From: JBEATZ01 sp041178545
GTDB taxonomy: Bacteria > Planctomycetota > UBA1135 > UBA2386
DNA length: 34,977 nucleotides
Direction: 5' to 3'
Assembly (NCBI GenBank): GCA_041178545.1
Contig: JBEGVB010000178.1
Location: forward strand, 1-34,977
The notes below the pieces were generated by a model. It searched no databases and was not told the DNA's origin. It was given only the letters and a program-made list of their open reading frames with translations. This document shows, in pieces, positions 1-8,532 of the stretch. The translations under genes were made by a program, and so were the position numbers. Position 1 is the stretch's first letter, and every line of letters starts with the position of its first letter.

Positions 1-567
1 CCCTCCTGGCTGGCAGTGCTTGCCCCCGCCTACGGGCTCTTCGAGCTCGTCCTCGCATGGCGGCGTCGCTCCACGCGGGTCGACCCGCGCGCCCGCACCG
101 CGGACGAGGGCAGTTTGGTGCGGATCTGGGCCACGGTGTGCGTCGGCATCCTCGGGACCGGGACCGCCATGGCGCTGGGACCGCGCTGGTTCGCAGCGGA
201 GCTGCACGCGGCACGGCACCTCGCACTCGGAATCTTCGGCCTCGGCACGGGCCTGCGCCTGTGGTCCATTGCCGTACTGGGCCGCTTGTTCACCGTGGAC
301 GTTGCCATCCTCGAGGGCCACCACCTCGTGACGCGCGGCCCGTACCGGTGGCTGCGGCACCCCAGCTACAGCGGCGTGCTGGTTGCGGTCCTTGGCCTCG
401 GCATGTTGTCCGAGAACCTGCTGGCTCTCGCCGTCCTCACGGCCACCGCGCTGCTGGCGCTGTTGGCACGCATCCGGGTCGAGGAACGCGCCCTTGCCGC
501 GGCCTTCGGCAGCGAGTGGGAGCTGCACCGTGCACGCACGTGGAACCTCGTGCCGCTGCTGTGGTGA
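1..567 (+). CDS. Isoprenylcysteine carboxyl methyltransferase-like membrane protein (5' partial)
   Basis: The reading frame is open to the left edge of the window, so the true start is probably outside; the first possible internal start is a GTG at 16, which would give 183 residues. The product has several hydrophobic helices and a C-terminal block with LVTRGPYRWLRHPSYSGVL, then a conserved-type E-x(n)-W tail (EERALAAAFGSEWELHRART). That arrangement is the signature of the ICMT/PEMT family of membrane S-adenosylmethionine methyltransferases. In eukaryotes these methylate prenylated cysteines; bacterial members mostly have unknown, often lipid or quinone, substrates. It converges on pyrC with 36 bp between the two stop codons. 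Family assignment is firm; substrate cannot be inferred. Confidence 0.8.
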   Translation, partial: PSWLAVLAPAYGLFELVLAWRRRSTRVDPRARTADEGSLVRIWATVCVGILGTGTAMALGPRWFAAELHAARHLALGIFGLGTGLRLWSIAVLGRLFTVDVAILEGHHLVTRGPYRWLRHPSYSGVLVAVLGLGMLSENLLALAVLTATALLALLARIRVEERALAAAFGSEWELHRARTWNLVPLLW

Positions 568-603
568 ACGCGCCCTGGCCGCCGCAAGAGCATGCGTGCC
601 GAC

Positions 604-1632
604 TCAGCCGACGAGCCGCCAGGCCACCGTCTCGCCTGCGCGCATCGGCACCAGCGTGTGCGCGCCGAACGCGTACTCCTGCGGCACTGCCGTCGGCACC
701 TTCTCAAGCGTGATGCGGTCCGGGTTGGGCGGCAACCCGTAGAAGGCGGGTCCGCGCAGGCTCGCAAACGCCTCGAGCCGGTCGAGCGCCCCCGCTGCCT
801 CGAAGGCCTCGGCATACAACTCGATGCCAGCATGCGACGTGTACACGCCTGCGCAGCCGCACGTCGCCTCCTTGGTGTGCCGTGCGTGCGGGGCACTGTC
901 GGTGCCGAGGAAGAACCGCGGGTCGTTGCCGGTGGCCGCAGCCACGAGCGCCTTGCGGTGTTCCTCGCGCTTCAGCACGGGCAGGCAGTAGGCATGGGGC
1001 CGGATGCCACCCTGGAAGATCGCATTGCGGTTCCACAGCAGGTGGTGCGCCGTGATCGTGGCCGCCATGCGCGGGGAGCGCATGACGTGGTCGACGGCGT
1101 CCTTGGTGGTCACGTGCTCGAGCACGATGCGCAGGCCGGGGAAGTCACGCTGCAGCGGCACGAGCTGCCGCTCGAGGAACACGCGCTCGCGGTCGAACAC
1201 GTCGACGTCGCCGTCGGTCACCTCGCCGTGCAGCAGCAGCGGCATCCCGAGACGCTCCATGGCAGCCAGCGCCGCGCGCGCCTTCTTCCAGTCCGTGACG
1301 CCGCTGTCCGAGTTGGTCGTCGCACCGGCAGGGTAGTACTTCACGCCGTGGACGAAGCCGCACTCCATCGCAGCCGCGATCTCGGAGGAAGGCGTGTTGT
1401 CCGTGAGGTACAGCGTCATCAGCGGCTCGAACCGCGAGCCTGCGGGCCGTGCCGCGAGGATGCGCTCGCGGTACTGCGCGGCTGCCGCCACGGTCGTGAC
1501 CGGGGGCTTGAGGTTGGGCATCACGATGGCGCGGCCGAAGCGCGCTGTCGTGTGGGGCAGGACCGCGGCGAGAGCCTCGCCGTCGCGGAGGTGGAGGTGC
1601 CAGTCGTCAGGCCGGGTCAGCGTGAGCTGCAT
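604..1632 (-). CDS. pyrC: Dihydroorotase, class II (PyrC)
   Basis: This 342-residue protein catalyses the reversible cyclisation of N-carbamoyl-L-aspartate to dihydroorotate, the third step of de novo pyrimidine synthesis, in the cytoplasm. The zinc-binding HLHLRDG motif is near residue 12. VMPNLKPP follows, then the lysine of GVKYYPAG (carbamylated metal bridge in the family), LLLHGEVTD, EHVTTKDAV, ITAHHLLWNRN and the catalytic aspartate in LGTDSAPH. Full length matches the E. coli-type enzyme. The ATG at 1632 begins directly with MQLTLTRPDDWHLH, as in homologues. It is the last gene of the leftward run and starts 72 bp after the CAP-domain lipoprotein. A TATGGT -10-like element ends only 9 bp before the ATG, so it may also have its own promoter with a very short leader. 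Confidence 0.96.
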   Translation of the reverse strand: MQLTLTRPDDWHLHLRDGEALAAVLPHTTARFGRAIVMPNLKPPVTTVAAAAQYRERILAARPAGSRFEPLMTLYLTDNTPSSEIAAAMECGFVHGVKYYPAGATTNSDSGVTDWKKARAALAAMERLGMPLLLHGEVTDGDVDVFDRERVFLERQLVPLQRDFPGLRIVLEHVTTKDAVDHVMRSPRMAATITAHHLLWNRNAIFQGGIRPHAYCLPVLKREEHRKALVAAATGNDPRFFLGTDSAPHARHTKEATCGCAGVYTSHAGIELYAEAFEAAGALDRLEAFASLRGPAFYGLPPNPDRITLEKVPTAVPQEYAFGAHTLVPMRAGETVAWRLVG

Positions 1633-1704
1633 CGTGCACGGACCATAGCCGCACGCCCACCCGGTGGAACAGGCTGGCCCGGCCGCGCCCCCACCGGGGG
1701 TGGG

Positions 1705-4305
1705 TCACTTCACCGCGACGAACACCGGGTCGTTCTCGAACTCGGCGCCACCGCCGAAGTTCTGGACCCAGTAGCGGCCGTTGTTGCCGATGCCGAACTC
1801 CTTGTGGCCCGGCGACAACAGGTTGCGGTGGTGCCCCGAGGAGTGGCACCAGGCCACGTGGGAGCTCATGGCGCCGTCGTTGAGGGCGATGTTCTCGGAC
1901 GCACCGTGGTCGTAGCCCGCGAGCTTCATGCGGTCGAAGGGTGTGCGACGGCCCGGCGTTGGCGAGAAGTGCGCGAAGTAGCCCATGTTGGCCATCTCCT
2001 CCGCGTGGCCGCGCGCCGCGTCCGACACCTTCAGGTTCAGGGCAACGGGCCGGTGCCCGAACATGCGCCGGTAGGCGTTGGTGATCTCCAGCTGCTCGCG
2101 CTCGCCGGCACTCACCTTGGTCGCAGTCTTGCGGTTGAACTCCTCGATGCGCTCCCACAGGCGGAACTGGTCGAGTTCCTCAGGCGTCGTGCAGAAGTTG
2201 CGGATGTCCACGGTGTCGCCGGGCGGCAGGGCACGTGCCCACACCACGTCGCCGAGCACGGCAAGGTCCAACTCGCCGAGGCTGCGCAACGTGCGCGCGG
2301 TCCAGTCGAGGCGGTCCAGCTCGTCGCGCAGGGTGGCAGGCACCCTCACCTTGGTACGTTCGTCGTCCCACACGAGCTTGACGGCGGCAACGCGGCGGTC
2401 GACCTCGGCCTGCACACGGTTGTACTCGGCAAACTTGTCCGCACTCACTGCCGGCGGGCGGTACGGGTAGAAGTACTTCTCCTCGTCGTAGATGAGGTCC
2501 TTGGCGAACGTGCGCGCCTCGTCGAGCTCGATCCTGCGCGCAGCGAGCTTGTCGACCTCCTTGCGCAGCGGCGACCTGGACAGCGTCTCCACCTGCTTGG
2601 CGAGCGAGCGGTGGAAGGCCGTGACCACGGGAGCGAGCGCGTCCGGGCCCTCGGCAAGCAGGTCCTGCACGAACTTGTCGCGCGCAGCTGCATCCTTGCC
2701 CTTGAGCAGCGAGTCGAGGCGGGCCACCAGCTTGGTCGCCTTCTGGTCCGCGGCGATCTTCGCCTCGCTGACGAACTGGCCCTTCACCAGCGTGTAGCCC
2801 CCGCCGCGCGCCTCCTCGCCGCGCCCGCGCGCAAGCACGGCATTCACGTCGGCAGCGCGCTTCGCGTCGGCCGCCAGCAGCTTGGCCAGCATTGCCTCCG
2901 CAGCGGCCCCCTCACCGTTGCGGTACGCAAGGGCAGCCGCACCCAGCCAGGCCTCGGCAGGCAGCTTGGCGGCCTCGACGACGCGACCGATCGCGGCGCC
3001 AGGCAGGTCGACCCAGCTCACCGCACGCGTGCTGCCGTCCGCGACCCCGAGCACCAGCGAGGACCCGTCGACGCCCTGCAGCTTGCCGCGTGTGCCGTCC
3101 TCCAGGTCCAGCTCCACCGTGCCGCCGCCTGCGAGCCAGGTGCCCACGGCCTTGTGGAGGCTGGCCATGCCCTCGGCCTCCTCGGCTCGCTGGCCGAGCC
3201 GCTTCGCGTAGTCGGCATCGCGTGCCTCGACCTCCTTCGCGCCCTCGCGCAGCAGCGCAGCAGCCGCCGCGAAGTCGCCCGCCTGCTCTGCCGCCCGGAT
3301 GCGGTCCATGAGCGTGCGCAGTTGCTCCAGCGTGGCGCGGCGCACGGTCTCCGGGGCACCGCTGGCCCCCACCGTGGCGCGAACGGGCCGTGCCGACTCC
3401 GCGAGCTGGGTGCGCAACCCCGCGAGCTCGCGCTCCGCGGACACCAACTCGGCGCCGCCCGCGAACCGCCCGATCTCGCTTCCCAGCCGCGCGACGGCGC
3501 CGCCCAACTCGCCTGACTTCGCCAGTGCACGCGCCTCTTCGAGCAACGCAGCAAGCGCCGCGTTGGAACTCGCACGCATCTCGCGGATGCGCTGCTGCAG
3601 ACGCACCGTTGTCTCCTCGGCCGAGCCCTCCTTCGCCACCTGCAGCAACTCCACTGCCTGCGCAAAGCGACCCGATGCAGCCATCGCGGTCGCGTCCGCG
3701 AACAGGGCAGTCAGAGCATCGGCAGCAGGCGCGTCACCCAGCTTGGCGTCCTGCGCCCCGGCAGCAGGCTGCACGGGCGCGAGGGCAACCGGCGCCGAGG
3801 CGGACTGGGCCCGCGCAACGGGTTCGGGTGTCGCCTGCTGCTGGGCCTGGGCCACGGGCCTCGCGGTCTCGGGGACGACGAGTTCCTCGGAGGGTGCCGG
3901 ACGCGGTCGGCGCGCGAGGATCTCGTTGAGGCTGCCCCGGACGATGCGGGCGGCCTCGCTGCCGCGCTTCTCCTCCGCCTGCAGCTGGTCCACGGCCGCT
4001 GCGTAGCCGAGCGCCGGGTCCTGCAGGATCAACTCGGTCCGGGCCGCCACGGCGGCCTCGGTGTCGGCAATCCGCTGCAGCTCTGCCTCCAGCTTCGCCT
4101 GGTTCTCCGGGACCTCGCCCGCCCAGCGGACCCGCAGGCGCTCCACCTCCTGCCGTGCCGCGGCGAAGTCGCCGGACTTGCGGTGCTTGTCGAGCACGTC
4201 GCGGGGCATCGGCTGGGTGCCGCCGCCACAGGCCCCGAACAGCGTGGCTGCCGCGAGCAACAGCGCGGTCGGGAGGGTCTTCGAACGGGTGCCTTGGGTC
4301 TGCAT
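1705..4305 (-). CDS. Large lipoprotein with C-terminal CAP (SCP/PR-1) domain
   Basis: The chosen ATG at 4305 gives 866 residues with a lipoprotein signal: basic start, hydrophobic LPTALLLAAATLFGAC and Cys26 followed by GGG. Only this start yields a signal peptide; the frame stays open further upstream as a shadow of the activator gene. The long middle part is rich in Ala, Glu and Arg and predicted alpha-helical, with repeated short helical segments resembling tetratricopeptide or coiled-coil material. The last 150 or so residues form a CAP domain: NAYRRMFGHRPVALN, HAEEMANMGYFAHFSP, GASENIAL, HSSGHHRNLLSP, then GRYWVQNFG. In the family the conserved His and Glu form the cavity; functions vary and are mostly unknown in bacteria. 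The gene starts 23 bp after the activator gene. Domain call is secure; function is open. Confidence 0.85.
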   Translation of the reverse strand: MQTQGTRSKTLPTALLLAAATLFGACGGGTQPMPRDVLDKHRKSGDFAAARQEVERLRVRWAGEVPENQAKLEAELQRIADTEAAVAARTELILQDPALGYAAAVDQLQAEEKRGSEAARIVRGSLNEILARRPRPAPSEELVVPETARPVAQAQQQATPEPVARAQSASAPVALAPVQPAAGAQDAKLGDAPAADALTALFADATAMAASGRFAQAVELLQVAKEGSAEETTVRLQQRIREMRASSNAALAALLEEARALAKSGELGGAVARLGSEIGRFAGGAELVSAERELAGLRTQLAESARPVRATVGASGAPETVRRATLEQLRTLMDRIRAAEQAGDFAAAAALLREGAKEVEARDADYAKRLGQRAEEAEGMASLHKAVGTWLAGGGTVELDLEDGTRGKLQGVDGSSLVLGVADGSTRAVSWVDLPGAAIGRVVEAAKLPAEAWLGAAALAYRNGEGAAAEAMLAKLLAADAKRAADVNAVLARGRGEEARGGGYTLVKGQFVSEAKIAADQKATKLVARLDSLLKGKDAAARDKFVQDLLAEGPDALAPVVTAFHRSLAKQVETLSRSPLRKEVDKLAARRIELDEARTFAKDLIYDEEKYFYPYRPPAVSADKFAEYNRVQAEVDRRVAAVKLVWDDERTKVRVPATLRDELDRLDWTARTLRSLGELDLAVLGDVVWARALPPGDTVDIRNFCTTPEELDQFRLWERIEEFNRKTATKVSAGEREQLEITNAYRRMFGHRPVALNLKVSDAARGHAEEMANMGYFAHFSPTPGRRTPFDRMKLAGYDHGASENIALNDGAMSSHVAWCHSSGHHRNLLSPGHKEFGIGNNGRYWVQNFGGGAEFENDPVFVAVK

Positions 4306-4328
4306 GCGCGAGCCTTCGGCGAACCGTT

Positions 4329-5288
4329 CTATCCCCGGCTGGTCCCGCGCGGCAAGCGGCCCGGCCGTGCCGCAGGCGGTTCCTGCGGATTCGTGACACC
4401 GAGGTCGGACGAGAGGTCGGCCACCTGCACCAGCGGGCCCTCTGCCAGCGCAGCCAGCCGCTGCACCTCGTTCTGCAGCTGCCGCACGTTGCCCGGCCAC
4501 TGGGCCCGCAGCATCACCTGCTCGGCCTCGGCCGAGAACTCCAGCCGCCGGCCCGTCCTGGCCGTTGCCGCGGCAAGGAACTGCCGGGCGAGCACGAGGA
4601 TGTCCTCGCCGCGTTCCCGGAGCGGCGGCGTCGCGATGCGCAGCACGTTGAGGCGGAACAACAGGTCCTCGCGGAAGCGGCCCTGCTTGACCATGACCTC
4701 CAAGTCCTGGTTGGTGGCAGCGACCACGCGCACGTCGACCTTGCGCACCGTCGTGCCGCCCACCGGCCGCACCTCGCCGTCCTGCAGGACGCGCAGCAGC
4801 TTTGCCTGCATGGGCAGCGGCATGTCGCCGATCTCGTCCAGGAACAGCGTGCCGCCGTCGGCCGCCACGAAGTGGCCCTCGTGGTCCTTCACCGCGCCGG
4901 TGAACGACCCACGCACGTGGCCGAACAGCACCGACTCGATCAGGTTGGCAGGGATCGCAGCGCAGTTCTCGGCGACCATGCGCTTGCCGCTGCGCGGGCC
5001 GAGCGCGTGGACCGCACGCGCGACCACCTCCTTGCCGGTTCCACTCTCGCCGCGGACCAGCACGGGGGCCTGCGCACGGGCGAACTTCTCCACCAGCGCA
5101 CGCATCTCGAGCATCGGCTTCGAGGTGCCCACCAAGCCGTGCCACGAGGACTCCACGGGCTGCGCCTTGCGGGTGCCCCCGAAGGCCGCTGCAGCCCGCT
5201 GTGCCATCTCGCCCAGCAGCCCCTCGTCGCCTCCCGCCTCGCGCAGCAGCGCGTCCAGACGCGCGAGGAGGTCGTCGCGATTGGTCAC
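4329..5288 (-). CDS. Sigma-54 activator AAA+ protein without receiver or HTH domain
   Basis: This 319-residue protein is almost only the AAA+ ATPase core of a bacterial enhancer-binding protein, which remodels RNA polymerase-sigma54 for open-complex formation. Visible are Walker A GESGTGKE (80-87), the sigma54-contacting loop GSFTGA (127-132, Ser for the usual Ala), Walker B GGTLFLDEIGD (145-155), GRFREDLLFRLNV and the sensor II region WPGNVRQLQNEVQRL. The first 45 residues show no receiver, GAF or PAS domain. After sensor II only about 40 residues remain, with no Fis-type helix-turn-helix. The start is a GTG whose GTGA overlaps the pcrA stop, the same junction style used elsewhere in this window. 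Either it works from solution without DNA binding, as described for some HTH-less activators, or a partner supplies targeting. Confidence 0.9.
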   Translation of the reverse strand: MTNRDDLLARLDALLREAGGDEGLLGEMAQRAAAAFGGTRKAQPVESSWHGLVGTSKPMLEMRALVEKFARAQAPVLVRGESGTGKEVVARAVHALGPRSGKRMVAENCAAIPANLIESVLFGHVRGSFTGAVKDHEGHFVAADGGTLFLDEIGDMPLPMQAKLLRVLQDGEVRPVGGTTVRKVDVRVVAATNQDLEVMVKQGRFREDLLFRLNVLRIATPPLRERGEDILVLARQFLAAATARTGRRLEFSAEAEQVMLRAQWPGNVRQLQNEVQRLAALAEGPLVQVADLSSDLGVTNPQEPPAARPGRLPRGTSRG

Positions 5289-7456
5289 CACGCGTTGCCC
5301 TCGGACACCACCCGCAACCCTGCGTACTCCAGGATCAGGGTGCGTTCGATGCCGTCGTCGAAGCGCACACGTGCGCGCGCCATCTGGCCGCGGCCGGCGA
5401 TGTGGGCCACCCGCCCCTCGCCGAACATCTCGTGCCGGACCCGCGTCCCCACGTCGATGACCTGTGGCGTCTGGTCGAAGTCGATCTCGTGGCCGGCAGC
5501 CGCCTCTGGCTCCTGCCCACCACCCTCGTCTGCGGACCACGAGTGCCACGTGGCACTGTGCGTCTCCATGGCGTCCGCAGGGATCTCCTTGAGGAAGCGC
5601 GAGACCGTGCTGCGCTCCATCGCGCCGGCCACCATGCGCTCGCGGGCCGAGCTCAGGAACAGCGACTGGCGCGCGCGCGTGAGCGCCACGTACATGAGCC
5701 GCCGCTCCTCCTCGAGCCCGTCCTTGTCCTCCATCGCACGCATGCTGGGGAACAACCCGTCCTCCAGCCCGGTGATGTACACGTGGTCGAACTCGAGGCC
5801 CTTGGCTGCGTGCACCGTCATCAACTGCACCGACGGACCCTCGACCTCCTTGTCCGCCGAGGTCAGCAGGCTCACGTGCTGCAGGTACCCGCTCAGGCCC
5901 TCGCCCATCTTCTCGTCGAACTGGACCACGTCGCTCACGAGTTCCTGGATGTTCTCCTCGCGCGCCACGTCCTCGGGGTCCCCCATCGTGGTCGCATGGT
6001 TGATGTAGTCGGTGCCCTGCAACACGACCTTCAGCGCCGCATGCGCACCCGCAGCGCTCATGTGCTTCGCCTCGCGCAGCGTCTCCGCCAGCGCACCCAG
6101 CGCCTTGCGCGACTTGGCCGACAGGCCCACATGCATCGCGGGGTCCATCACCGCCTCGACCATCGACAGGCCCGCCCCGTTGGCCGCGTCGCGCAGCTTC
6201 TGCACCGAGGTCTTGCCCATGCCGCGCGGCGGCACGTTGATCACCCGCTCCATCGACACGTCGTCGAGGGGGTTCACCAGCACCCGCAGGTACGCGAGCA
6301 GGTCCTTGATCTCGCGGCGCTCGAAGAACGTGACACCGCCCACGATCGTGTACGGGATCGCCTTGTCCTTGAGTGCCTGTTCGATGCCGCGGCTGAGCCA
6401 GTGCGCGCGGTAGAACACGGCGATCTGGTCCAGTGGCACGTCCTCGCCGCGCATGCCGCGGATGCGGTCCGCGATCTCACCTGCCTCCTCGGCAGCCCCG
6501 TCGGCGCGGAACTTCAGCAGCTTGGCGCCCTCCGGGTTCTCGGTGCGCAGCCGCTTGTCCTTGCGCAGCTTGTTGTTGGCGATCACCGCCTCTGCTGCGC
6601 GCAGGATCGTCGCCGTCGAACGGTAGTTCGTCTCGAGCCGCACCACCGTCGTCGTCGGGAAGTCGCTCTCGAAGTCGAGGATGTTGCGGATCTCGGCGCC
6701 GCGGAAGCCGTAGATCGACTGGTCCGGGTCGCCCACCACGCACACCGAGCTGTCGGGGGTCGTGAGCTGGCGCAGCAGGTCGTACTGCACGCGGTTGGTG
6801 TCCTGGAACTCGTCCACCAGCACGAACGGGAAGCGCGCGCGGTACTCCTCCGCAACCTGCGGGTCCGACCGCAGCATGTCGAGGAAGTGCAGCAGCAGGT
6901 CGTCGAAGTCCATCGCGCCCAGCTTGCGCATGCGCTCGTGGTACGGGTCGAAGACCTGCCGCACCACGCGCGCCACGTCGCTGAACCCGCTCGTCGACGT
7001 GTCGGGCTTCAGTGCCGCGTTCTTCATGCGGCTGATCTGCTGCCCGACCACCGAGGCCTTGATGCCGTACCCGTCCAGGCCGAGTTCCTCCAGCAGCTGC
7101 TTGATCAGGCTGTCGCGGTCGTAGGTGTCGTAGATCGTGAAGTCCTGCGGGAACCCGATCCGCCGCGCGTCCTGGCGCAGGAACCGCGCACAGGCCGAGT
7201 GGAACGTCGCCACGCGCACGTACGCACCGCCCAGGTCCACCACGCGGCGCGCCATCTCGCCGGCCGCCTTGTTGGTGAACGTCATCGCCAGGATCGAGCC
7301 GGGCGCCACCCCGCGCCGCATCAGGTGCGCGATGCGGCGCGTCACCACGCGCGTCTTGCCGGAGCCGGCGCCTGCCAGCACCATCAGCGGGCCGTTGCCG
7401 TGCAGCACGGCAGCACGCTGTTCGGGGTTCAGGTCGTCGACGAGCGAGTCGGCCAT
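5285..7456 (-). CDS. pcrA: ATP-dependent DNA helicase, UvrD/PcrA family
   Basis: A 723-residue superfamily 1A helicase that translocates 3'-5' on single-stranded DNA in repair, replication restart and removal of recombinase filaments. All motifs are present in order: Q-like LNPEQRAAV, Walker A GAGSGKT (29-35), TFTNKAAGEM, VDEFQDTN, GDPDQSIYGFRGA, NYRS, TVHAAKGLEFDHVYITGLEDGLFPS and ERRLMYVALTRAR. The C-terminal 90 residues end in a Tudor-like block (GTRVRHEMFGEGRVAHIAG...) as in PcrA. I chose the ATG at 7456 because it begins MADSLVDDLNPEQ, matching the family. An in-frame ATG at 7495 would add 13 residues of no family character. Its stop overlaps the start of the sigma54-activator gene by 4 bp. 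Confidence 0.95.
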   Translation of the reverse strand: MADSLVDDLNPEQRAAVLHGNGPLMVLAGAGSGKTRVVTRRIAHLMRRGVAPGSILAMTFTNKAAGEMARRVVDLGGAYVRVATFHSACARFLRQDARRIGFPQDFTIYDTYDRDSLIKQLLEELGLDGYGIKASVVGQQISRMKNAALKPDTSTSGFSDVARVVRQVFDPYHERMRKLGAMDFDDLLLHFLDMLRSDPQVAEEYRARFPFVLVDEFQDTNRVQYDLLRQLTTPDSSVCVVGDPDQSIYGFRGAEIRNILDFESDFPTTTVVRLETNYRSTATILRAAEAVIANNKLRKDKRLRTENPEGAKLLKFRADGAAEEAGEIADRIRGMRGEDVPLDQIAVFYRAHWLSRGIEQALKDKAIPYTIVGGVTFFERREIKDLLAYLRVLVNPLDDVSMERVINVPPRGMGKTSVQKLRDAANGAGLSMVEAVMDPAMHVGLSAKSRKALGALAETLREAKHMSAAGAHAALKVVLQGTDYINHATTMGDPEDVAREENIQELVSDVVQFDEKMGEGLSGYLQHVSLLTSADKEVEGPSVQLMTVHAAKGLEFDHVYITGLEDGLFPSMRAMEDKDGLEEERRLMYVALTRARQSLFLSSARERMVAGAMERSTVSRFLKEIPADAMETHSATWHSWSADEGGGQEPEAAAGHEIDFDQTPQVIDVGTRVRHEMFGEGRVAHIAGRGQMARARVRFDDGIERTLILEYAGLRVVSEGNAW

Positions 7457-7541
7457 GGGGGCGAGGCAGCATAGGCCCGTGGCCCCGTGCGCCAAGGACC
7501 GGCAACCGCCATCCGTGCGGCGCGCGGGCGCCGGGACGGGA

Positions 7542-8465
7542 TCAGTTCACGACGAAGTTCACGGCGTTGGTGAAGGACACCGTGTTGCCGAGCGCGACGC
7601 CCTGGTTGGTGACCGTCACCCCCACGAGACCCGGGTTGGGCGGCACGGCGAAGGTCAGCGGTGCATAGCCGGCACTGGAACTGATCGCTGCCACCGTGAC
7701 TGCAGGTTGCAGCCAGACATTGCAGTTGGCGAAGGAGAGCGGCGCGGGCAGCTCCGGGCCGAGTGCCATGGCAAAGGCCACCGGCGTGCTGGCGGGCGCA
7801 CCCACGAGTTCGAGCAGGGTCGTGGCACCGACGCTGAACAGGTCGTCGGCCACGAGGCGCGGCTGCGCAGCGGTGGACGACAGGCAGCTGGCGGGCAGGT
7901 TGCGCACCGAGTTGATGGGGATGGTGGTGAGTTGCTGGTGGTACACCGCCGAGTCCGTGCCCGCGGCCACGGCAAACGTCGCAGGCGGCACCGCAGCCGT
8001 CGTCACCGCGCGCTGCCAGTTGCCGAAGCTCACGGGGGTGCCCGCCATACCACCGCCGTTGTAGTAGTAGGTCAGCGAGGCGTTCCACGAGGCGCCCAGC
8101 ACGTACCAGTTGCCGGCGACGAGCGGCCGCGAGATCACGCCAGGCGAGACCCAGCTCGGGCCGCTGCCGGTGCCGTTCACGGGCACCGGGATCGACCACT
8201 CCAGAGTGTAGGTGCCAGCGCGCGAGTGGTAGCGGTAGCAGAAGAACGTGACCGTGTCGGGCGCGGGGACGTTGAGCCACATCGCGTAGTCGAGCAGCAG
8301 CACGGTCTGGTCGACCTGGAACACCGTGCCCTTGCCGCGACTCGCGCCACTCGGGGCGGAGGCGGTGCCGCCGAGCGTGTCGACCACCTGGGCAGGAGCG
8401 AGAGACGCGAGACCTGCGAGCAGGAACGCGGCAGGGAGCAGTCGACGGATGCAGTGCAGCAGCAT
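7542..8465 (-). CDS. Secreted protein of unknown function, Planctomycetota-like C-terminal module
   Basis: The 307-residue product starts with a signal peptide (MLLHCIRRLLPAAFLLAGLASLAPAQ, likely cleaved after APA). A good ribosome site, GGAGG, lies a few bases before the ATG, with a GATAGCAT -10-like element further up. The body is rich in aromatic residues, Thr, Val and Gly, as in beta-sandwich exported proteins: FFCYRYHSRAGTYTLEWSIPVP, WYVLGASWNASLTYYYNGGG. The end (FAVPPNPGLVGVTVTNQG and a short tail) resembles a module repeatedly seen at the C-termini of exported proteins of certain marine Planctomycetota; that link rests on memory of the pattern, not a search. No catalytic motif is visible. 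It lies upstream of pcrA in the same orientation with an 85-bp gap. Confidence 0.75.
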   Translation of the reverse strand: MLLHCIRRLLPAAFLLAGLASLAPAQVVDTLGGTASAPSGASRGKGTVFQVDQTVLLLDYAMWLNVPAPDTVTFFCYRYHSRAGTYTLEWSIPVPVNGTGSGPSWVSPGVISRPLVAGNWYVLGASWNASLTYYYNGGGMAGTPVSFGNWQRAVTTAAVPPATFAVAAGTDSAVYHQQLTTIPINSVRNLPASCLSSTAAQPRLVADDLFSVGATTLLELVGAPASTPVAFAMALGPELPAPLSFANCNVWLQPAVTVAAISSSAGYAPLTFAVPPNPGLVGVTVTNQGVALGNTVSFTNAVNFVVN

Positions 8466-8532
8466 GGGACCTCCGGGGGACGAAGGCGCACGATGCTATC
8501 CCAGCGAGGGCGCGGCCGCGTGCCCGGGCGGC

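Noticed and set aside
592..3516. 974-residue plus-strand open frame
   Set aside because: It is antisense to pyrC and the CAP lipoprotein, is full of Arg/His/Leu/Val in GC-driven patterns, and has no motif; it is a shadow of high-GC genes.
5201..7474. 757-residue plus-strand open frame opposite pcrA
   Set aside because: The composition is Arg/His/Val/Leu-rich without any domain, while the minus strand has every helicase motif.
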